Shown: positions 1-6,867, counted from the first letter of the stretch. The stretch is 17,156 bases of DNA from Thermoflexia bacterium (GCA_030605705.1 JAUWHU010000461.1:1-17156); one strand, 5' to 3'. Program-made: numbers and translations. The notes: a model not told the origin generated them from the letters alone.

Positions 1-18
1 CAGCAAAAATCAGCTACG

Positions 19-56
19 AATTTGTGTGTACTGCCTACCCACCCGACACACGAATT
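19..56. repeat. Inverted repeat upstream of the phasin-like gene
   Basis: Arms at 19-29 and 46-56 pair at 10 of 11 positions (AATTTGTGTGT-type against ACACACGAATT). The right arm runs into CACGAATTAACACGAA, a word-like motif similar in style to the other intergenic repeats here. The rest of 1-152 holds no gene and no convincing promoter. Confidence 0.4.
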
Positions 57-152
57 AACACGAAAAAGAGCAAGACCAGTTTGAGACGCCCCGGATTATT
101 GAGATGGTACCGGAGCACGAATCACTAATCACAAATACCAGGAGGTGTTACC

Positions 153-488
153 ATGTTGAAAGAATATCTTGAACGTTCCTTGCTCATGGGGATAGGCGTT
201 CTCTCCCTCACCCGCGAGAAAGCACAAGCGCTGGCGGAAGAAATGGCTCAGCAAGGCAAGGCCACACAGGGCGAGGTCAAAAGTCTGACCGAGGGGCTGG
301 TCAAGCGCGGCGAGGAAGAACGTAACGCGCTACGCAAGGTCGTGCGGGAGGAGTTTGACGCATCGCTCAGAGAGATGCGCCTGGCCACAGCCAGCGACAT
401 CAAAACCCTCCAGGCGGAGATAGAGAAGCTCAAAGCGCAGCTCGCAGCCGGCAATGAGGCGCCAGAAGTCAAGGAATGTAAAGAGTGA
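153..488 (+). CDS. Phasin-like / PHA-synthesis-regulator-type coiled-coil protein
   Basis: A 111-residue protein, predicted cytoplasmic. A short hydrophobic N-terminal helix (residues 8-20, containing GIGVLSLTREKA) is followed by a long charged coiled coil to about residue 98. The opening, with a glycine-rich helix then LTREKAQALAEEM and KGE-like turns, matches the small phasin-like family often annotated as polyhydroxyalkanoate synthesis regulator (COG3937 type). Members are about 100-130 residues, so it is full length. The start is set by a strong ribosome site, AGGAGGTG at 140-147, five bases before ATG 153. The stop overlaps the next gene's GTG start, so the two are probably translationally coupled. 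No PHA synthase is present in the window, so a granule role is not shown; a general scaffold or membrane-associated coiled coil is equally possible. Confidence 0.7.
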   Translation: MLKEYLERSLLMGIGVLSLTREKAQALAEEMAQQGKATQGEVKSLTEGLVKRGEEERNALRKVVREEFDASLREMRLATASDIKTLQAEIEKLKAQLAAGNEAPEVKECKE

Positions 489-763
489 GCAGCTGGAAGC
501 TCAAATTGGCCCGCCAGTATCTGAGCAAAAGCGACCCGGCAACGCTCCTGACGCTTGTGAATGAGCTCCTGCCCACTTTGATCACGTCGCTCGCGCCGGA
601 GGAACGCCTGGCTTTCCTGCAATCGCTCGTCCAGACCCATCTGGGCGCGTTGCTGCGCGGCGTTGACAAAGAGAAACGAGCCGCCTTGCTCAACACCTTG
701 CTCCCCTCCCTGATGCAGGAATTCCCATTAGAAGACCTGGATGTGCTGAAGGTCTTTGGCTAA
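485..763 (+). CDS. Hypothetical small helical protein, coupled to the phasin-like gene
   Basis: A 92-residue protein starting at GTG 485, which overlaps the preceding TGA by four bases (GTGA). I do not recognise a family. The sequence is almost entirely amphipathic helix, with recurring LL-x-x-LLP patterns at about residues 22-34, 47-57 and 67-76, and no cysteines, signal peptide or membrane span. The repeated pattern suggests a small helical-hairpin protein that may pair with the coiled coil encoded just upstream. The overlapping start and lack of an intergenic gap point to one operon. It is probably a real gene because codon use and length fit and the frame is closed cleanly at 763. Confidence 0.6.
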   Translation: MSSWKLKLARQYLSKSDPATLLTLVNELLPTLITSLAPEERLAFLQSLVQTHLGALLRGVDKEKRAALLNTLLPSLMQEFPLEDLDVLKVFG

Positions 764-792
764 CGCCCACCCCCAAGCCAATCAAACAAACA

Positions 793-924
793 ATGACACA
801 TACAGAACAAGAACAAACAACTTTCCATGACCCTTTCCCTGTTAGCGATATGTTATGGCGCGGTGTACTCTTTTTGAGCTTGCTGCTCCTGCTGTTCTAC
901 GTGGGAATCCACTGGCCTGTTTGA
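793..924 (+). CDS. 43-residue single-pass membrane protein
   Basis: ATG at 793, stop TGA at 922-924. The product has a polar N-terminus of about 18 residues (MTHTEQEQTTFHDPFPVSDM), then a leucine-rich span from about residue 24 to 38 with tryptophan and tyrosine at the membrane edges, and ends HWPV. It has the look of the very small bitopic subunits or stress peptides that accompany larger membrane complexes, but I cannot assign a family. It follows the preceding gene by 29 bases on the same strand. The ribosome site is weak (no clear AGGAGG in AATCAAACAAACA), which lowers confidence. Confidence 0.5.
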   Translation: MTHTEQEQTTFHDPFPVSDMLWRGVLFLSLLLLLFYVGIHWPV

Positions 925-1040
925 GCCATCCTTAATCGCACACCCAAATAGAGAAACCGCCCACGGGAAATCCCCTGAGCGGCCAATGGGCGTTTATTCC
1001 AAACCACGAGCAAGATTTGCCGTATTCTGGGCGTACCCGC

Positions 1041-1096
1041 GAGAATTATGGTCTGCCATTTGCCTATTTGCCCATTTGCCATTCGCCATTTGTTAA
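1041..1096. repeat. CATTTGCC-type octamer tract with conserved left anchor
   Basis: An imperfect run of the 8-base word CATTTGCC sits just before the ribosome site of the M24 peptidase gene. Its left edge, beginning GAGAATTATGGTCTGCC, is nearly identical to the left edge of the tract at 3444. The remainder of the 925-1116 gap shows no gene. Confidence 0.7.
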
Positions 1097-1116
1097 TTCG
1101 GAGATAAAAACCAACT

Positions 1117-2349
1117 ATGAAACGTGATCTCGACCACTTGATGGAGACCCGCCGGCTAGATGCCATCGTCGTCAGCGGGCGCGTCCACGGCAACCCGCCG
1201 CTGTACTACCTCACCGATGGCATTGCATTGACCCAGGCTCACGTCATCAAACGCCGGGGCGAGCAGCCCGTGCTCATCGCCGGGGCTATGGAACGCGAAG
1301 AAGCAGCGGCGACGGGGCTGCCCGTGATCCTGAGCTCCCGCTACAACTACCGGGGACTGCTAAAACAACACCAGGGCGACCGGCTGGCCGCCAGCGTTGC
1401 CTATTTCCAACGCATGTTGGAGGATCAACACATCACCGGACGAGTGGGGTTCTACGGGGTCCGGGAGCAAGGCGCAGCCTACACCTTCCTGCGCGCGTTA
1501 GCAGCGGCCCTGCCGGAGATCGAGATTGTAGGGGAGTTCGGTAACAATCTGTTTACCGCCGCCCGCGCCACCAAGTCAGCAGAGGAAGCCGCGCGCATCC
1601 GGGAAGTCGGGCGGCGCACCATCGAGGTCGTGCGCGAGACGGTCGCCTTCCTCCAAAGCCACGCTGTCGGCCCCGACGAGACGCTCCGCCGCGCCGATGA
1701 CGCGGTGCTCACCGTGGGCGACGTTCACGCCCACATCCGCCGTCACATCGCCCTGCAAGGATTGGAAGACCCCGAAGGCTTCATCTTCGCTACCGGGCGG
1801 GATGCCGGCATCCCGCACAGCAAAGGTACGCTCTCCCTGCCAATGCGCCTGGGAGAGAGCATCGTCTTCGATATCTACCCTTGCGAGGCGGGCGGCGGCT
1901 ACTTCTTCGACATGACCCGCACCTTCTGCCTGGGCTACGCGCCGGACGCCGTGGCCCGTATCTACGAGGACACACGCGCCTGTCAAGAACAGCTCATCGC
2001 GGCCTTAGCCGTGGGGGAAGAAACCCGCCATTATCAGCAGCTGACTTGTGAGTTCTACCGGCAACGCGGGCACCCCACCCTCGCCGACGATCCCCAGACA
2101 TTGAAAGGCTACGTCCACAGCCTGGGCCACGGCGTGGGGCTGGAACTGCACGAATCTCCAACCTTCAGCGATACGGACGGCAATACAGCGCGCCTGCGCC
2201 CCGGACACGTCTTCGCCATCGAGCCGGGCCTTTACTACCCCGAACAGGGGATGGGATGTCGCCTGGAAGACGTGCTGTACTTGGATGAAGACGGCGTCGT
2301 GCATAACTTCACCACTTACCCGCGCGAGCTCGTCATCCCGATGAGGTGA
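1117..2349 (+). CDS. M24-family metallopeptidase (aminopeptidase P / Xaa-Pro dipeptidase-like)
   Basis: A cytoplasmic 410-residue protein. The N-terminal half (about 1-150) is a creatinase/prolidase-type N domain; the C-terminal half (about 155-405) is the pita-bread M24 catalytic domain. All five metal ligands expected of a dinuclear peptidase are visible: D252 (FDIYP), D265 (FFDMTRTF), H338 (LGHGVGLELHE), E369 (FAIEPG) and E384 (RLEDV), with supporting H334 and H345. It should therefore be an active enzyme cleaving peptides at X-Pro bonds, not a dead paralogue. The ATG at 1117 is preceded by CGGAGAT at 1099-1105, a somewhat distant ribosome site. tsaD begins only 16 bases after its stop, so the two are likely co-transcribed. 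Substrate preference cannot be read from sequence alone. Confidence 0.88.
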   Translation: MKRDLDHLMETRRLDAIVVSGRVHGNPPLYYLTDGIALTQAHVIKRRGEQPVLIAGAMEREEAAATGLPVILSSRYNYRGLLKQHQGDRLAASVAYFQRMLEDQHITGRVGFYGVREQGAAYTFLRALAAALPEIEIVGEFGNNLFTAARATKSAEEAARIREVGRRTIEVVRETVAFLQSHAVGPDETLRRADDAVLTVGDVHAHIRRHIALQGLEDPEGFIFATGRDAGIPHSKGTLSLPMRLGESIVFDIYPCEAGGGYFFDMTRTFCLGYAPDAVARIYEDTRACQEQLIAALAVGEETRHYQQLTCEFYRQRGHPTLADDPQTLKGYVHSLGHGVGLELHESPTFSDTDGNTARLRPGHVFAIEPGLYYPEQGMGCRLEDVLYLDEDGVVHNFTTYPRELVIPMR

Positions 2350-2365
2350 TGAGGTAAGGAGTAAC

Positions 2366-3385
2366 ATGTCCCTCCGCATCCTGGGTATTGAGACTTCCTG
2401 CGACGAGACCGCCGCAGCGGTGGTAGAGGACGGCAGCACGATCCTCTCCAATATCATCGCCTCTCAAGTTGACCTGCACGCCCAATACGGCGGCGTGTAT
2501 CCAGAGCTGGCCTCCCGCGCCCACGTGGAAGCCATCGTGCCGGTGGTGGAAAAATCACTGCAGCAGGCGCACATCGCCTGGCAGGATTTGGATGCCGTGG
2601 CCGTGACCTACGGGCCGGGGCTGCCCGGTTCGCTGCTGGTGGGGCTGAATTTCGCCAAGGGCGCGGCGCTGGGCCGGGGGCTGCCCCTGGTCCCCGTCAA
2701 CCACCTGGAAGGACATCTCTACGCTCACTGGCTTGAGACCGGCGCGGGGGGCGCAGCCGACGGCCATCTGGCGTTTCCCCTCCTGGCCTTGATCGTCTCC
2801 GGCGGACACACCGAACTGCTCCTGATGCACGCTCACGGGAAGTACGAGTATTTAGGCGGAACATTGGACGACGCCAGCGGCGAAGCCTTCGACAAGGTGG
2901 GGCGGCTGTTGGAGGTGGGCTACCCCGGCGGCCCCGCCATCGAAAAGATCGCGCAGCAGGGCAACCCGCGCGCCTTTGATTTTCCGCGCGCCTGGCTGCC
3001 CGACACCTACGATTTCAGCTTCAGCGGATTGAAAACAGCCGTCTTGCGCACCCTGCAGCATTTCAACGGCCCGCGCCCCCCGCACTTCGTAGCAGATATG
3101 GCCGCTTCGTTCCAGGCCGCCGTGATTGAGGTGCTGGCAGAAAAGACCGCGCGCGCAGCCCGCGAATTCAATGTCGAGAACGTTGTCCTCTCCGGCGGCG
3201 TCTCCGCCAACACCGCGTTGCGGAGGGCGGTACGCGCTCGCGTCTCCGTCCCCGTCTACACCCCGCCGCCAGTACTCTGCACCGACAACGGCGCGATGAT
3301 CGCCGCCGCCGGGACTTACCGCTATCAAGCCGGCATCCGCGCCGGGTGGGACCTAGATATCGAGCCGGGGTTGCGCCTGGCGTGA
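2366..3385 (+). CDS. tsaD: tRNA N6-adenosine threonylcarbamoyltransferase TsaD
   Basis: TsaD transfers the threonylcarbamoyl group from TC-AMP to A37 of tRNAs reading ANN codons, together with TsaB and TsaE, which are not in this window. The 339-residue length matches bacterial TsaD. Signature motifs are all present: the N-terminal GIETSCDETA, the metal-binding histidines H113 and H117 in NHLEGH, VSGGHTEL around residue 147, DDASGEAFDKVGR near 168-180, SFSGLKTAV, SGGVSANTALR, and the C-terminal CTDNGAMIA. The start at ATG 2366 is supported by TAAGGAG at 2353-2359. It follows the M24 peptidase gene on the same strand. It is a housekeeping gene with nothing unusual in the coding sequence. Confidence 0.97.
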   Translation: MSLRILGIETSCDETAAAVVEDGSTILSNIIASQVDLHAQYGGVYPELASRAHVEAIVPVVEKSLQQAHIAWQDLDAVAVTYGPGLPGSLLVGLNFAKGAALGRGLPLVPVNHLEGHLYAHWLETGAGGAADGHLAFPLLALIVSGGHTELLLMHAHGKYEYLGGTLDDASGEAFDKVGRLLEVGYPGGPAIEKIAQQGNPRAFDFPRAWLPDTYDFSFSGLKTAVLRTLQHFNGPRPPHFVADMAASFQAAVIEVLAEKTARAAREFNVENVVLSGGVSANTALRRAVRARVSVPVYTPPPVLCTDNGAMIAAAGTYRYQAGIRAGWDLDIEPGLRLA

Positions 3386-3390
3386 TTCAC

Positions 3391-3419
3391 GGCACTAAAG
3401 TGCCTACTACGACCTTTTT
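3391..3419 (+). terminator. Possible terminator after tsaD
   Basis: A short hairpin, GGCAC-TAAA-GTGCC, lies six bases after the tsaD stop and is followed within ten bases by a T run (3414-3419). The stem is only 5-6 bp and the T run is not adjacent, so this is a weak intrinsic terminator at best. The hairpin plus TACTACG resembles another at 10264-10287, so it may simply be a dispersed repeat. Confidence 0.35.
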
Positions 3420-3443
3420 CTCCAAATATTGAAAAGATGCACT

Positions 3444-3502
3444 GAGAATCATGGTCTGTCATTTGCTGATTTGCCATTTGCCATTTGCACATTTGCCATT
3501 TG
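3444..3502. repeat. CATTTGCC-type octamer tract, second copy
   Basis: The tract starts with GAGAATCATGGTCTGTC, nearly the same anchor as at 1041, then runs as imperfect CATTTGCC words up to the inverted repeat at 3503. It lies between the convergent ends of tsaD and the minus-strand flippase-like gene. Confidence 0.7.
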
Positions 3503-3528
3503 CATATTTGCGGCCTTGCCGCGCTATG
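3503..3528. repeat. Left arm of inverted repeat flanking the flippase-like gene
   Basis: ATTTGCGGCCTTGCCGCGC followed by TATG is repeated in reverse complement, with one base fewer, at 4537-4561. Each arm also folds on itself (GCGGC/GCCGC). The stop codon of the minus-strand gene (3524-3526) lies inside this arm. Confidence 0.75.
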
Positions 3529-4522
3529 TTTCTCTTAGTTCCTGCCCGCCAAGCACGCTTTTGAACGAAAGTCCCCAACTCAGCATGGCAACCGTGCCCA
3601 ATCCCACGCCCAGCAAGTACGAGAGACCCCATCCCAGCCAGCCATAGGCCGCTGCTAAGTCTTGGTCAATTCCAAAGGGCAAGGTCAGCGCCAGCTGGGC
3701 CGCGACGTGGTACCCGCCCAGACCGCCGGGGGTGGGGGCCGTCATGCCTAAGGCGGTCGCCCAAGTGACTACAGCGGCGACCAGGAAGGGACGTGCGGGC
3801 AGGGCGTGGTACAGTAGCGCTCGCTGCATGGCGATGTAGTAGACGAGCACCGCTCCCCAAATCCCCAGCGACAATAATCCCAGCTTGATTCCTTTGTGGG
3901 GCGAGCGGAGGGCTTGGAGTCCCTCTAAGATGCCGCGCAAGGGATTGAGCCAGCGTTCGGGGTCGCCGAGGGGGAGGCGGGTCAATACCCATCGGGCCTG
4001 GCTCTCGACTTTCTCCGGGTAGAGCGCCATCAGGGTCAGTACCAGGATCACCCGTAAGGCCGCGCCTCCGCCGAGGATGCCTTTACTGACGGTGTCTTCC
4101 ATGCCGGAGATGAACGGCAGGGTCAGCACCATGACGACGCCGATGGTCAGCATATCGAGTGTGCGCTCAACGACCACGGTCGAGAGTGCCATCATGGCCG
4201 AGACGGGGCTGCGCAGGCTGGCCGCCACGCCGCGCGCCGGATCGCCGGCGCGGAAGGGGAGCATATCGCTGACCAGATAGCCAATGCTGATCAGGCCGAA
4301 GGCTTCGCGGACCGTGAGCTGCTTATCTAACAGGAGCCGCCAGCGATAAGCGCGGAGCACATAGCTGCTCAATGCGCACAGCGCGGCGGCCCCGACCCAA
4401 CCCCAGCGCGCCCCGCGCAGCGCGGCCCAGACCTTGTCGAATTGCACTTTGTGCAGCGCGAGGTACAGGCCCCCGGCGGTGACGAGGATCACGATTAAAA
4501 TTTGCACGCTTTTCTTTTTCAT
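3524..4522 (-). CDS. Lysylphosphatidylglycerol synthase TM-region / UPF0104 flippase-like integral membrane protein
   Basis: A multi-pass inner-membrane protein of the UPF0104 family (PF03706, related to the flippase half of MprF and to AglD), about 332 residues from the MKKKSVQ start. Spans include the N-terminal ILIVILVTAGGLYLAL, then a helix ending in the family-typical RAYRW. SDMLPFRAGDPARG corresponds to the conserved lP-raGe-R motif, and TPTPGGLGGYH to the P-PGGlG motif near the C-terminus. The family moves or binds lipid-linked substrates; no catalytic LPG synthase domain is attached here. The open frame extends upstream to 4651, but that extension reads the heptamer repeat tract (IILHS-type translation), so I reject it. 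ATG 4522 or ATG 4531 is the likely start. It is the only minus-strand gene in the window and is bounded by inverted repeats. Confidence 0.82.
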   Translation of the reverse strand: MKKKSVQILIVILVTAGGLYLALHKVQFDKVWAALRGARWGWVGAAALCALSSYVLRAYRWRLLLDKQLTVREAFGLISIGYLVSDMLPFRAGDPARGVAASLRSPVSAMMALSTVVVERTLDMLTIGVVMVLTLPFISGMEDTVSKGILGGGAALRVILVLTLMALYPEKVESQARWVLTRLPLGDPERWLNPLRGILEGLQALRSPHKGIKLGLLSLGIWGAVLVYYIAMQRALLYHALPARPFLVAAVVTWATALGMTAPTPGGLGGYHVAAQLALTLPFGIDQDLAAAYGWLGWGLSYLLGVGLGTVAMLSWGLSFKSVLGGQELRET

Positions 4523-4529
4523 CAGGGGC

Positions 4530-4535
4530 ATTATA
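4530..4535 (-). promoter_or_regulatory. -10 box, possibly for a leaderless flippase mRNA
   Basis: On the minus strand TATAAT occupies 4535-4530, eight bases before ATG 4522. Transcription from it would begin at or next to that ATG. The upstream -35 match (TTGCGG) is poor and lies in the inverted repeat, so confidence is modest. Confidence 0.35.
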
Positions 4536-4536
4536 C

Positions 4537-4561
4537 CATAGCGCGGCAAGCCGCAAATGTG
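4537..4561. repeat. Right arm of inverted repeat flanking the flippase-like gene
   Basis: CATAGCGCGGCAAGCCGCAA and following bases are the reverse complement of 3503-3528 with one base missing. The arm contains the self-complementary GCGGC-AA-GCCGC and directly abuts the -10 box of the enclosed gene. Confidence 0.75.
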
Positions 4562-4630
4562 CGAATGAAGAATAGAGAATAGAGAATGAAGAATGAAGAA
4601 TGGAGAATGGAGAATGATGAATGGTGAATT
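4562..4630. repeat. GAATGAA / GAGAATG heptamer tract
   Basis: Imperfect repeats of 7-base words (GAATAGA, GAATGAA, GAATGGA) occupy about 65 bases upstream of both the minus-strand gene and the nitroreductase promoter. The same family recurs at 7753-7808 and, inverted, at 6965-7000. Confidence 0.75.
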
Positions 4631-4645
4631 CGGTAAGTTTTGTAT

Positions 4646-4673
4646 TTGCACTGTTTTTGAACTTTGCTATACT
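4646..4673 (+). promoter_or_regulatory. Probable sigma-70-type promoter for the nitroreductase
   Basis: TTGCAC (4646-4651), 16 bases, then TATACT (4668-4673). The following ~60-base leader carries three imperfect copies of GAGGTCTA(A/C)A between 4695 and 4722 and then the ribosome site. Confidence 0.5.
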
Positions 4674-4736
4674 CAAGGGGTCTGCCAGACTGCGGAGGTC
4701 TAAAGAGGTCTACAGAAGTCTACCAAGGAGGAAACG

Positions 4737-5249
4737 ATGGAATTCTTTGAGTTGATCGCTAAACGTTACAGTGTACGGGCTTACGAACCCAGTCCCGTGG
4801 AGGAGGAGAAGCTGCAGCAAATCCTCGAGGCGGCCCGGCTGGCTCCCACGGCGGCCAACCGGCAGCCCTTTCGGATCATCGTGATCCACACCGAGGGCCG
4901 GGAAGCGGAGCTCCGGCGGATCTATGGCAAGAAGTGGTTTGTCCAGCCGCCCTTGGTCATCGCGGTTTGCGGTGTGTTGGGGGAGGCCTGGGTTCGCCGC
5001 GAGGACGGCAAACGCTACGTGGATGTGGATGCCGCCATCGTGATGGATCACTTGACGTTAGCCGCCACGGATTTGGGACTGGGCACCTGCTGGATCGCGG
5101 CTTTTGACCCGGAGGCGGCCCGCGAGGTATTGGAGCTTCCTGAGGGGATCGAACCAATCGTTTTCACGCCCCTGGGGTATCCTGCGGATGCTCCTCGCCC
5201 CAAAAGGCGCAAATCCCTGGAATCTTTGGTGAAGTACGAACGGTGGTGA
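4737..5249 (+). CDS. Nitroreductase family protein (FMN-dependent)
   Basis: A 170-residue cytoplasmic flavoprotein of the nitroreductase fold. Family features in order: the N-terminal KRYSVRAYEP FMN-phosphate-binding motif (residues 9-18), LAPTAANRQPFRIIVI (35-50), the central helix DVDAAIVMDHLTLAATDLGLG (96-116) followed by CWIAAFD, and the C-terminal PIVFTPLGYP (140-149) with the basic tail RPKRRKSLESLV. The length is at the short end of the family, typical of the compact Chloroflexota, Firmicutes and archaeal members. Substrates could be nitroaromatics, quinones or other small electron acceptors; sequence does not decide. Start ATG 4737 has an excellent ribosome site, AAGGAGG at 4725-4731. 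It appears monocistronic, ending in GC-rich hairpins. Confidence 0.9.
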   Translation: MEFFELIAKRYSVRAYEPSPVEEEKLQQILEAARLAPTAANRQPFRIIVIHTEGREAELRRIYGKKWFVQPPLVIAVCGVLGEAWVRREDGKRYVDVDAAIVMDHLTLAATDLGLGTCWIAAFDPEAAREVLELPEGIEPIVFTPLGYPADAPRPKRRKSLESLVKYERW

Positions 5250-5250
5250 A

Positions 5251-5299
5251 GCGCGGGGCTGAAGCCCTCGCGCTAAAAGAGCAAAGCCCTTCGGGCTAA
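5251..5299 (+). terminator. Two GC-rich hairpins after the nitroreductase gene
   Basis: GCGCGGGGC-TGAA-GCCCTCGCGC (5251-5273) begins one base after the stop codon region, followed by AAGCCC-TTC-GGGCT at 5284-5298. There is no proper T run, so these may be a dispersed palindromic repeat that stabilises or ends the transcript. Confidence 0.45.
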
Positions 5300-5370
5300 C
5301 ACTAGCCCCCGAATGGCCTGTGAGGTCTGCCCGTTTGTGGTGTGTTGATGATCATGGAGGCGACAACCTA

Positions 5371-5460
5371 AACCGCCAAGACGCCAAGGCGCAAAGAAAA
5401 CACAGGAAAACTTGGCGTTGTGGGCATTGCCTGCCCACACCTACGGTTTGCGGCTTTGCG
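5371..5460. repeat. Nested hairpin and CGCCAAGG-type words
   Basis: ACGCCAAG at 5381-5388 pairs with CTTGGCGT at 5411-5418; next comes TGTGGGC (5419-5425) pairing with GCCCACA (5433-5439). The words resemble the CAGAGGCGCAGAG family at 11760 and 12025. The 5250-5552 gap contains only such repeats and no credible gene. Confidence 0.6.
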
Positions 5461-5502
5461 GTAAATTCTCCGCTTAACAAGGCTACCAACTTTACAGGGT
5501 TT

Positions 5503-5535
5503 AGACCTCCGAGGTCTTTGAGACCTCGGAGGTCT
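5503..5535. repeat. Double palindrome AGACCTCSGAGGTCT upstream of the TIM-barrel fusion gene
   Basis: Two 15-bp near-palindromes, AGACCTCCGAGGTCT (5503-5517) and AGACCTCGGAGGTCT (5521-5535), are separated by TTG. Each is a dyad by itself, and together they form a perfect 15-bp inverted repeat. The element ends five bases before the ribosome site of the next gene, so it could be an operator, a leader hairpin, or a dispersed repeat. Confidence 0.8.
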
Positions 5536-5539
5536 TGAG

Positions 5540-5555
5540 AGGAGGTTCCTCTTTG
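5540..5555 (+). promoter_or_regulatory. Ribosome site that fixes a TTG start
   Basis: AGGAGG at 5540-5545 lies seven bases before TTG 5553-5555. The more upstream in-frame TTG at 5535 would place this Shine-Dalgarno sequence inside the coding region, so TTG 5553 is the better start. Confidence 0.7.
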
Positions 5556-6866
5556 CGTTTCACGCTTTCTACCGGTTCGCTGTACACCTATGGCCTTAAC
5601 CGTATCTTCGCTCTGGCCCAGGAGGCCGGGTTTGACGGCATCGAGGTGTTGGCGGATGTGGATTTTGACACTCGCCAACCCGCTTACCTCCTGCAGCTGG
5701 CGGAACGCTATGCTATGCCCATCTTCAGCGTTCACGCGACGTTCTGGCCCCGGCGGCTGCCGGCGTGGCCTGCTAAGCATCCCGAAAGCATCGCCCGGAC
5801 GGCTGAACTGGCGACAGCGGTTGGGGCAGAGATTGTGGTGCTGCATCTGCCCTTCCGCAATGAACGGGCGTATGGCCGCTGGCTGCGCGCGCAGCTGACG
5901 GATTTACAGGCGAAATATCCCAATCTGATCTTCGCGGTGGAAAATATGCCGCTGCAGTGGGTGCGCTGGTGGCCTTTCGGGCCGTTGAACTTCTGGCGGA
6001 TGAACACATTGAAGGCCTGGAGCAAGTTCCCGCATCTTACCTTAGATACCACTCACGTCGCCACGCGGGGCTGGGATTTGCTGGAGTTGTACGCCGGTCT
6101 GCGCGGGCAAATCGCACACGTTCACCTCTCCAATGCCCGGCGCTTGGGCCGCCGGCGGGTGCAGGAACATCGCCGCCTGGAGGATGGCTTCCTTCCGTTA
6201 GGTGATTTTCTGGCGCGGCTGGCCGCCGATGGATACGCCGGTGTGGTGACGGTGGAGCAAAACCCGCTGGCGTTGGACGCGCAAGATGAGGCGCAGGTGC
6301 GCCGCCATCTGCGGGAACAGGTCGCTTTCTGCCGGGCGCACGGCGGCGGGCCGGAGGAGACCCGCCGGCCGGATTGGCGGGCTGCCCTGCGACAGCTCGT
6401 TCTCTGGCTGGACGAGGCCGGCGTGGGATACAAGGTCGTCGGCGGGACGGGGGTGGCGCTGCACGGCGTCGCGGTGCCGGTTCACGACGTGGATTTGGAG
6501 ATGTCCGTGGAGGACACTTATCGCTTTCAGCAGCGCTTCGCGGAGCAGACGTTGGAGCCGGTCGCGTTGCGCGAGAGCGAGACGTACCGCTCGCATTTCG
6601 GACGTTTCGAGATCGCGGGCCTGATCGTCGAGGTGATGGGCGACTTGCAACGGCGCGAGGACGGTCGCTGGACGCCCACGTCCACGCTCACGGAGGCCAC
6701 GGTCAACTTAGCTGGCGTGCCGGTGCGCGTCCCCTGGCTGGAGGAGGAGACATTGGCCTACATCCGGCGCGGGCGGATGGGGCGAGCCGCGCTTTGTCTA
6801 CCGCACTGCGACCACGAGCGGCTGCTCTCCTTGCTGCGCGGGGAACGACGTATCTACGTTATCTGA
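5553..6866 (+). CDS. Fusion: sugar-phosphate isomerase/epimerase-like TIM barrel + nucleotidyltransferase-like domain
   Basis: A 437-residue protein from the TTG start. Residues 1-262 are a xylose-isomerase-like TIM barrel (AP endonuclease family 2 type): EV near 31, SVHATFWP (59-66), VVLHLP (95-100), VENMP with E130, DTTH with D165/H168, HVHLSN with H190, and TVEQNP with E235. These supply the usual metal-site Glu/Asp/His set. A short linker follows, and residues about 273-437 resemble an AbiEii/ANT-type nucleotidyltransferase core: KVVGGTGVALHGV followed by VHDVDLEM, giving the GG and D312-x-D314 motifs. The barrel family covers sugar isomerases and endonuclease IV-like enzymes; the substrate is unknown. 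The frame is continuous with uniform composition, so the fusion looks real. The gene stands alone between repeat tracts. Confidence 0.8.
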   Translation: MRFTLSTGSLYTYGLNRIFALAQEAGFDGIEVLADVDFDTRQPAYLLQLAERYAMPIFSVHATFWPRRLPAWPAKHPESIARTAELATAVGAEIVVLHLPFRNERAYGRWLRAQLTDLQAKYPNLIFAVENMPLQWVRWWPFGPLNFWRMNTLKAWSKFPHLTLDTTHVATRGWDLLELYAGLRGQIAHVHLSNARRLGRRRVQEHRRLEDGFLPLGDFLARLAADGYAGVVTVEQNPLALDAQDEAQVRRHLREQVAFCRAHGGGPEETRRPDWRAALRQLVLWLDEAGVGYKVVGGTGVALHGVAVPVHDVDLEMSVEDTYRFQQRFAEQTLEPVALRESETYRSHFGRFEIAGLIVEVMGDLQRREDGRWTPTSTLTEATVNLAGVPVRVPWLEEETLAYIRRGRMGRAALCLPHCDHERLLSLLRGERRIYVI

Positions 6867-6867
6867 T

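Noticed and set aside
897..1193. Minus-strand 98-residue frame
   Set aside because: It crosses an octamer tract and the start of the M24 peptidase gene; no supporting signal.
4523..4651. N-terminal extension of the flippase-like protein (FIILHSPFFILHSLF)
   Set aside because: It is the heptamer repeat tract read in frame and lies upstream of the -10 box; family members begin near MKKK.
5320..5538. 72-residue frame (NLNRQDAKAQRK)
   Set aside because: Repeat translation in a gap of hairpins, no ribosome site.
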